Shown one piece after another: positions 6,951-11,266 of a DNA stretch of 11,266 nt (position 1 is the stretch's first letter; each line of letters starts with the position of its first letter). The notes below the pieces were generated by a model, which made no database searches, was not told the origin of the DNA, and saw nothing but the letters and a program-made list of their open reading frames with translations. The position numbers and the translations under genes are program-made. Origin of the DNA: Candidatus Nanopelagicales bacterium (GTDB lineage Bacteria > Actinomycetota > Actinomycetes > S36-B12 > UBA5976); assembly GCA_023257525.1 (NCBI GenBank), contig JALRCB010000026.1, forward strand, positions 1-11,266. Reading direction: 5' to 3'.

Positions 6951-8285
6951 ATGGCAGTTTCCCTAATCTCGACCCTGTCTGAAGTAGTTGCTACGGTATC
7001 GGATCCAGAAATTGTTTCTTCCTTTACCACCGACTGGACTGGTCGCTTTACAGGTCACGCAGATGTAGTAGTTAAACCTGAATCCACTAACCAAGTTGTG
7101 GAGGTAGTTAGCGCCTGCGCTGCATTTGGAGCCAAAATTCAGATCCAAGGTGGCAATACCGGATTAGTTGGTGGCTCAATTCCACCAACAAAATCAGGTC
7201 ACAAGGTATGCCTAGTTTCGACGAAATCTTTAACTACAATTCTTGACTTTGATGAAATTTCTGGATACCTAACGGTCGGGGCTGGCACCACGCTCGGCCA
7301 GGTTCAGGAGTTGGTGCGTGCTAAGGGCTGGGATTTCGCTGTTGATTTAGCTGCACGTGATAGCGCCACAATAGGTGGTTTAGTGTCCACAAACGCAGGT
7401 GGTATTCGGGTTTGTGCATTTGGAATGACTCGGCGAAGCACGGTTGGAATTGAAATGGTGCTAGCCGACGGTCAAGTTTTATCAAATATATCCAGTCCGC
7501 TTAAAGACAACACCGGATACTCAGTTGCTGATATCGCAATTGGAGCTGAAGGAACTTTAGGAATAATAACTGCGGTAAAACTTAAACTCATACGTCCAGT
7601 TTCCGAAACTACTTTGTTCCTGGTCCCAGCTCAGTCTATGGACGGTGCACTGGAACTGCTAACTAAAGTGCAAAGCACTGGGCATCAGTTACTTGCTGCT
7701 GAGTATGTAGATGCCGTTACTATGCAACTTATTTTGGAGCAGTCAAACTTAAGACCACTTTGGAGAGAAATACCTATGCTGACTTTGCTATTTGAAGTAG
7801 CTGGCGAAAATGTGAATCTGAACTTTCCGCAGGACTCACTTGGTTCAAGTGAGCTAGCAGAGAAACGAAACTATTGGCAATATCGTGAGATCGCTAGTGA
7901 TACCTGGACTGCACTTGGCAAAGTTCATAAATTAGATGTGAGTGTTGCAGTTTCTGATATCGCAGAATTCGAGATATCACTTCAGAATCTACTTTCAACT
8001 TTTAAAGGTATAGAAACTTTTGGATCATTTGGCCACTTGGCTGATGGCAACTTACATATTGAATTTGTTGGCCCTGCAATTGATGACTTTGCGGCTGATT
8101 ACGCTATTTTGAAGTTAGTTGCAGAGTTTAATGGCAGCATCAGCGCCGAACACGGTATTGGCAGAGCCAAGCGAGAATATCTATCTCTGACTAGATCCCG
8201 TCTTGATATTGAAATTGGAAAGCAGATTAAATCAATCTTTGATCCAACGGGTTTATTCAACTCTGGTGTTCTGTATGTGGACTGA
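6951..8285 (+). CDS. FAD-binding 2-hydroxyacid dehydrogenase (GlcD / D-lactate / D-2-hydroxyglutarate type)
   Basis: This is a 444-residue flavoprotein of the PCMH/vanillyl-alcohol-oxidase fold that oxidises a D-2-hydroxyacid (glycolate, D-lactate or D-2-hydroxyglutarate) to the 2-oxoacid, passing electrons to an acceptor. The FAD domain starts after DWTGRFTGHADVVVKPEST (28-46) and has the pyrophosphate loop QGGNTGLVGGS (66-76), ATIGGLVSTNAGG (139-151) and GYSVADIAIGAEGTLGIIT (189-207). The C-terminal domain has FGHLADGNLHIE (360-371) and SAEHGIGRAKREYL (398-411), whose histidines and glutamate form the metal and substrate site in D-2-hydroxyglutarate dehydrogenases. The DWTGRF start and the length favour the latter group over GlcD, but this is not decisive. 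No iron-sulfur domain follows. There is no visible ribosome-binding site before the ATG (AAACTTTATCAAT), so expression probably depends on the upstream gene 11 bp away. The last 29 bp overlap the convergent YczE-family gene. Confidence 0.9.
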   Translation: MAVSLISTLSEVVATVSDPEIVSSFTTDWTGRFTGHADVVVKPESTNQVVEVVSACAAFGAKIQIQGGNTGLVGGSIPPTKSGHKVCLVSTKSLTTILDFDEISGYLTVGAGTTLGQVQELVRAKGWDFAVDLAARDSATIGGLVSTNAGGIRVCAFGMTRRSTVGIEMVLADGQVLSNISSPLKDNTGYSVADIAIGAEGTLGIITAVKLKLIRPVSETTLFLVPAQSMDGALELLTKVQSTGHQLLAAEYVDAVTMQLILEQSNLRPLWREIPMLTLLFEVAGENVNLNFPQDSLGSSELAEKRNYWQYREIASDTWTALGKVHKLDVSVAVSDIAEFEISLQNLLSTFKGIETFGSFGHLADGNLHIEFVGPAIDDFAADYAILKLVAEFNGSISAEHGIGRAKREYLSLTRSRLDIEIGKQIKSIFDPTGLFNSGVLYVD

Positions 8286-8934
8286 TTCGTTCAACTAGTC
8301 CAAATGCAATTGCCACACTCTGTCCGATCAGTAACGCAAACAGCAACGTACCGATGCCGACTACCCCACCAAGCAACCAACCAATGGTTAAAACAACAAC
8401 TTCAATTCCGGTTCTCACTCGGCCAACCCGAACTCCCGTTCTTTCATTCAAACCAGTCATTAATCCATCGCGTGGGCCAGGTCCAACATTGCAAGTTATG
8501 TATAGCGCGCTAGCGATTCCGGTCAACAAGATTCCAAATAGCACTTGAACGGTTTGGGTAACAACGTTTTCAGGTGAAGGCAGAATTGGAATCATCACAT
8601 CAATGGCAACTGCAATTACCAAGATGTTCATCACTGTTCCAAGACCCGGCCGACGCTTTAGTGGTATCCAAAGCAACAACACAATTACCGAAGTTAAGAA
8701 AGTGGTTTGCCCGATCGTCATGCCCAAGGTTTTTGCTAAGCCATCAGCCAAAACTGTCCAAGGTGACTGACCAATGCTGGCATCAATTAGCAGTGCTTCC
8801 CCAGTACCAAAAAGCCACAGACCAAAAATCAAAACGAAAAAAGTTTTCGGGGAAACTTTCCAGTTTGAATACCCTGCAGACCAAGAGGTTTTTGGAACTG
8901 TAGGTGCTGGTCTAAGCCAGTTGACTAGGTTCAC
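8257..8934 (-). CDS. YczE-family integral membrane protein, copy 2
   Basis: This is a 225-residue membrane protein with about five or six hydrophobic segments. It belongs to the YczE/YyaS/YitT-like family, whose biochemical role is not established. Typical motifs are WLFGTGEALLIDASIGQSPWTVLADGL (about 35-62), ITCNVGPGPRDGLMTGLNERTG and VGRVRTGIEVVVL. The frame is open for a further 44 codons upstream to an ATG at 9066, but that stretch is rich in Cys and Arg, unlike the family, and overlaps the upstream gene. The GTG at 8934 overlaps that gene's stop as GTGA (8931-8934), and the resulting N-terminus (NLVNWLRPAPTVPKTSWSA) matches the paralogue's N-terminus without gaps. I therefore place the start there. 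It is the last gene of the leftward operon and a tandem duplicate of its neighbour. Confidence 0.87.
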   Translation of the reverse strand: MNLVNWLRPAPTVPKTSWSAGYSNWKVSPKTFFVLIFGLWLFGTGEALLIDASIGQSPWTVLADGLAKTLGMTIGQTTFLTSVIVLLLWIPLKRRPGLGTVMNILVIAVAIDVMIPILPSPENVVTQTVQVLFGILLTGIASALYITCNVGPGPRDGLMTGLNERTGVRVGRVRTGIEVVVLTIGWLLGGVVGIGTLLFALLIGQSVAIAFGLVERISPHTEHQS

Positions 8935-9623
8935 TGATCTATCTTTGTCACAAAACTTTTTGGCGGAGCCACTCTGCCGACGACACCGAACAAAACAGCA
9001 ACCACCTCGCCAATCAAAACTGTTACTAAAACGGTGCCGAGTCCGACCGATCCTCCAAGTAGCCATCCACTAATTAGCAGGACAGCTTCAATGCCAAATC
9101 GCACTCGTCCAACTGGAATTCCAGTGCGGTAATGCAGCCCAGTCATGAGGCCATCCCGTGGGCCTGGGCCCAAATTACTAGGAATGTAAAACGCGCTACC
9201 AAGTGCAATTACTAATATCCCGGCTAAGACTTGCAATACTGCAAGGCCATAGTGTTCTGGGTTTGGCATTAGGGGAGTCATTACATCAATAGAAACTGAA
9301 ACCAAGATGATGTTAAAAACTGTACCTATTCCTACCTTTAGTCGTAAAGGAATCCAGAGCAACATGACGCCGACGGAAATGTAAAAGCTAGTCCAACCAA
9401 TTGAGTCACCAGTGAGATTTTGAATACCCTGTGCCAATACAGTTCCCGGTGTTTGACCAATATCAGCGGTTATCAGGAGTGCTTCACCGGTTCCGTACAA
9501 CCAGTTTCCGGCAATCATAAACAGCATTGTCCGCGGCTGAGCTTTCCACATCGAGCCTGACGCGCTCCACGAAGTTGTGGGTACGGTACGTGATGGCTTT
9601 AACCATTGGCTCAGGGCAGACAT
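8931..9623 (-). CDS. YczE-family integral membrane protein, copy 1
   Basis: This 230-residue protein aligns with the next gene over its whole length essentially without gaps. By eye about half the positions are identical, including WLYGTGEALLI, SNLGPGPRDGLMTGL and VGRVRFGIEAVLL. It has about five or six membrane segments and the cytosol-facing GPGPRDG loop typical of the YczE family, whose function is unknown. The ATG at 9621-9623 lies only 5 bp after the stop of the FAD oxidase gene and has no clear ribosome-binding site, so reinitiation after the oxidase gene is likely. Its stop overlaps the GTG of copy 2. Position in the operon suggests, as inference only, that the pair forms a membrane complex handling the substrate or product of the oxidase/aldehyde dehydrogenase pathway. 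Confidence 0.88.
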   Translation of the reverse strand: MSALSQWLKPSRTVPTTSWSASGSMWKAQPRTMLFMIAGNWLYGTGEALLITADIGQTPGTVLAQGIQNLTGDSIGWTSFYISVGVMLLWIPLRLKVGIGTVFNIILVSVSIDVMTPLMPNPEHYGLAVLQVLAGILVIALGSAFYIPSNLGPGPRDGLMTGLHYRTGIPVGRVRFGIEAVLLISGWLLGGSVGLGTVLVTVLIGEVVAVLFGVVGRVAPPKSFVTKIDQ

Positions 9624-9628
9624 GAGAA

Positions 9629-10795
9629 TTAGACGATGTTCTTTTCGGGGCGAAGTTCGCCACCAGATGAGAATCGGTCATTACTAAGTGGACTGATGTC
9701 TACAAACGGAGTTTTGCCAAGGTACATATCGCGCAAGATTTCACCAATTGCAGGGCCTTGCAAGAAGCCATGGCCACTAAATCCGGTTGCGTACAGGAAT
9801 CGAGAAACGCCTTCCCACTCGCCCATGATTGCATTGTGATCCGGCGCTAAGTCATACAAACCAGCCCATCCACTTGCTGCGCCAAGTTCAAGTAGGCGTG
9901 GTGCGCGAACTTCAGCCAGCTCACCAATCTTTTCCAAGAAGTTTGGATCACGACGCAGATCCCATGAGTACTCAACGGTCTTGTCGGAGAAACCCATAAG
10001 CATTGCATTGCCTTCACGGTGCCAATAAAGCGATGTTGAATAATCGATCGTCATTGGCATGTTTTCAGGAACGTCATCGAAATCTGCAGTCAACGGTTCG
10101 GTGATCAAAAGCTCACGACGAAGTGGCTGAACTGGTATTTCTAAACCAACCATGGCACCGATAGTTGGAGACCAAGCACCAGCACAATTGATAACAGTCT
10201 TGGTTTTAACTTTTCCAGCAGAAGTTGTAACGCTAACAATTTGGCCATCAACAACTTCAATGTCAGTTGCCTCAGTCTGAGTCATGACGGTTGCACCATG
10301 CTTGCGTGCTCCAGATGCGTAACCAAGAACTACAGATTCTGGTGTGCAGTAACCATCATTAGGAGTAAATGAAGCTGCAAGAATTCCATCTATTTCAAGT
10401 AACGGATTTAATTCCTTAGCTTCTTGCGGGGTAAGCATTCGAGATTCCACTCCAGCCGCAATGTGAAGCGCTGTCGATTTCTCAAATAATTCGACATCTT
10501 CTGGAGTCGATAGCGCGAACATGTAGCCCGGGCGATGTAAGTCAATTTCTTGGCCTGGACGATTTGGAAAATCTGCCAACAGATCAAGGGAGCGAGCGCC
10601 CATTGCGATGTTCAATTCATCAGAGAAGTTGGCCCGTATGCCGCCAGCAGCTTTTGAGGTTGAGCCACTCGCTAGCTCATTCTTCTCAACTAGAAGCACG
10701 CTAACGCCCGCCTCAGCCAAGTGGAAGGCAGTGGAGGCGCCCATGACGCCGCCGCCAACTACAACTACATCTACTTCATTCGGAAGATCAGCCAT
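9629..10795 (-). CDS. DAO-family FAD oxidoreductase (sarcosine oxidase beta / imino-acid oxidase type)
   Basis: This 388-residue flavoenzyme of the D-amino-acid oxidase family oxidises secondary or primary amines at the alpha carbon (sarcosine, dimethylglycine, pipecolate, proline or similar). It shows the dinucleotide-binding VVVVGGGVMGASTAFHLAE (10-28), the ribose-binding acidic residue in LLVEK (34-38), the flavin-contacting STSKAAGGIR (45-54), CAGAWSP (204-210) and the C-terminal ATGFSGHGFLQGPAIGE (336-352). I chose the ATG at 10795 because AGGAA lies eight bases upstream and the Rossmann strand follows immediately. A longer frame to 10900 would add 35 atypical residues and run into the upstream aldehyde dehydrogenase gene. 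The aldehyde dehydrogenase stop is 11 bp upstream, so they are one operon. With that partner, a route from cyclic or N-methylated amine to semialdehyde to acid is plausible, for example the AmaA/AmaB-like pipecolate route, but the substrate is not determined. Confidence 0.9.
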   Translation of the reverse strand: MADLPNEVDVVVVGGGVMGASTAFHLAEAGVSVLLVEKNELASGSTSKAAGGIRANFSDELNIAMGARSLDLLADFPNRPGQEIDLHRPGYMFALSTPEDVELFEKSTALHIAAGVESRMLTPQEAKELNPLLEIDGILAASFTPNDGYCTPESVVLGYASGARKHGATVMTQTEATDIEVVDGQIVSVTTSAGKVKTKTVINCAGAWSPTIGAMVGLEIPVQPLRRELLITEPLTADFDDVPENMPMTIDYSTSLYWHREGNAMLMGFSDKTVEYSWDLRRDPNFLEKIGELAEVRAPRLLELGAASGWAGLYDLAPDHNAIMGEWEGVSRFLYATGFSGHGFLQGPAIGEILRDMYLGKTPFVDISPLSNDRFSSGGELRPEKNIV

Positions 10796-10810
10796 GAACG
10801 GAATTCCTAG
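10796..10810 (-). promoter_or_regulatory. Ribosome-binding site of the FAD oxidase, overlapping the aldehyde dehydrogenase stop
   Basis: On the minus strand the leader reads CTAGGAATTCCGTTC before the ATG. The TAG stop of the aldehyde dehydrogenase forms the start of the AGGAA ribosome-binding sequence, which lies eight bases before the ATG. This decides the oxidase start and shows tight coupling of the two genes. Confidence 0.6.
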
Positions 10811-11265
10811 ATCTTGAAGTCTGGGTTGTGAGGCACTTCTTCGTTGTCCATTTGAGCTTTCTGAAGCTTGCCGGACCAATCCCAGTTGAGTGACTGCCAA
10901 CGAGTGAATACATCAAGCACCCAAATACCGGACTGACGTGAACCGTTACCACTCTTGCCATTTCCACCAAACGGTAGATGGGCTTCTGCACCAGAGGTTG
11001 AGTTGTTGATAGAAAGCATGCCGGCTGAAATTCCTTCACGGAATGTCCAAACAGTCTTTGGATCGCTGGTGTAGATCGCAGCAGAAAGACCAAAGCCATG
11101 ATCATTGCCAAGTTCGATTGCTTCTTCAATTGTTGAGAAGCGACCAACAGTTACAAGTGGGCCAAAAGTTTCGGTGTTGTAAAGCGCATCTTCCTTGGTG
11201 ATTCCAGCAACGATTGTTGGATGAACGAATACGCCAGCTTCTGGATCGCCAACAAAACCTTCGCG
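10807..11265 (-). CDS. NAD(P)-dependent aldehyde dehydrogenase, C-terminal part only
   Basis: Only the last 152 residues are in the window; the frame is open to the right edge, so the NAD domain and catalytic Cys lie outside. Visible family marks are the FVHPTIV strand, the cofactor-binding ETFGP (32-36 of the visible part), SAAIYTSD (61-68), SAGMLSINNST (80-90) and LPFGGNGKSGNGSRQSG (97-113). This is the aldehyde dehydrogenase superfamily, oxidising an aldehyde or semialdehyde to an acid. The protein continues about 25 residues past the usual end (NWDWSGKLQKAQMD and onward), a tail that could help assign the subfamily. It is the first visible gene of the leftward operon with the FAD oxidase and two YczE-type proteins. 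I cannot tell whether it is the piperideine-6-carboxylate, succinic semialdehyde or another type. Confidence 0.94.
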   Translation of the reverse strand, partial: REGFVGDPEAGVFVHPTIVAGITKEDALYNTETFGPLVTVGRFSTIEEAIELGNDHGFGLSAAIYTSDPKTVWTFREGISAGMLSINNSTSGAEAHLPFGGNGKSGNGSRQSGIWVLDVFTRWQSLNWDWSGKLQKAQMDNEEVPHNPDFKI

Positions 11266-11266
11266 T

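Noticed and set aside
8935..9066. 44-codon N-terminal extension of YczE copy 2 starting at ATG 9066
   Set aside because: The stretch overlaps the coding region of copy 1, is rich in Cys and Arg unlike a membrane-protein N-terminus, and the GTG at 8934 gives an N-terminus that aligns with the paralogue.
8574..9073. Plus-strand open frames of about 100 codons opposite the YczE genes
   Set aside because: They are antisense to well-supported membrane protein genes and encode Ser/Gln/Lys-rich sequence with no recognisable motif or ribosome-binding site.
10796..10900. 35-codon N-terminal extension of the FAD oxidase starting at 10900
   Set aside because: It lies mostly inside the aldehyde dehydrogenase coding region and precedes a good ribosome-binding site and ATG placed right before the Rossmann strand.
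10788..11147. 119-codon minus-strand frame overlapping the aldehyde dehydrogenase
   Set aside because: It is a frame shadow of the aldehyde dehydrogenase, whose own frame carries the conserved ETFGP and LPFGG motifs.
1..11266. RNA genes, CRISPR arrays, insertion sequences, prophage or defence systems
   Set aside because: No tRNA-like cloverleaf, spaced repeats, transposase, integrase or defence-type domain was found; only two gaps near 100 bp exist and neither holds one.

Overview
The window is a compact stretch of bacterial chromosome from an actinobacterium. The taxonomic signal is a mycothiol synthase (MshD), an enzyme of an actinobacteria-specific thiol pathway, together with a polyphosphate kinase directly followed by a MutT1-type Nudix/histidine-phosphatase protein, a gene order also known in mycobacteria. 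Base composition looks low for the phylum (by eye in the mid-forties percent GC, not computed). The genes are packed tightly: start/stop overlaps inside operons, two convergent gene pairs overlapping at their 3' ends, and only two intergenic gaps near 100 bp. This would suit a streamlined aquatic lineage such as the acI/Nanopelagicales group, but that placement is inference.

Layout. (1) 1-850, + strand: the C-terminal ~90% of mshD; its start lies left of the window. (2) 825-2701, - strand: a two-gene operon with an ATGA overlap. Both products belong to the peptidase S51/cyanophycinase-like class-I amidotransferase fold. The downstream gene keeps the Ser-His-acidic active site. The upstream gene has lost the Gly-x-Ser-x-Gly nucleophile elbow and carries a C-terminal module resembling the tail of cysteinyl-tRNA synthetase. 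(3) 2702-2793: a divergent regulatory gap with a perfect 6+1+6 palindrome just ahead of ppk and a single PHO-box-like GTTCACC element. (4) 2794-5860, + strand: ppk and a mutT1-like gene that starts inside the end of ppk. (5) 5965-8285, + strand: an EamA-family exporter and a GlcD/D-2-hydroxyglutarate-dehydrogenase-type FAD oxidoreductase, 11 bp apart. (6) 8257-11266, - strand: read in the direction of transcription, an aldehyde dehydrogenase (only its C-terminus is in the window), a DAO-family FAD amine/imino-acid oxidase, and two tandem YczE-family membrane proteins.

How the genes fit together. ppk and mutT1 form a polyphosphate/nucleotide-polyphosphate unit. The aldehyde dehydrogenase, FAD oxidase and two membrane proteins look like a catabolic operon in which an amine or imino acid is oxidised to an aldehyde and then to an acid; the membrane proteins are candidate transport components, but that family has no settled function. 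The most unusual item is the paired S51-like operon: an apparently active enzyme translationally coupled to a degenerate paralogue fused to a CysS-like tail, lying next to mshD, the last gene of a thiol pathway whose cysteine ligase (MshC) is itself a CysS relative. I saw no RNA genes, CRISPR arrays, insertion sequences or phage genes.
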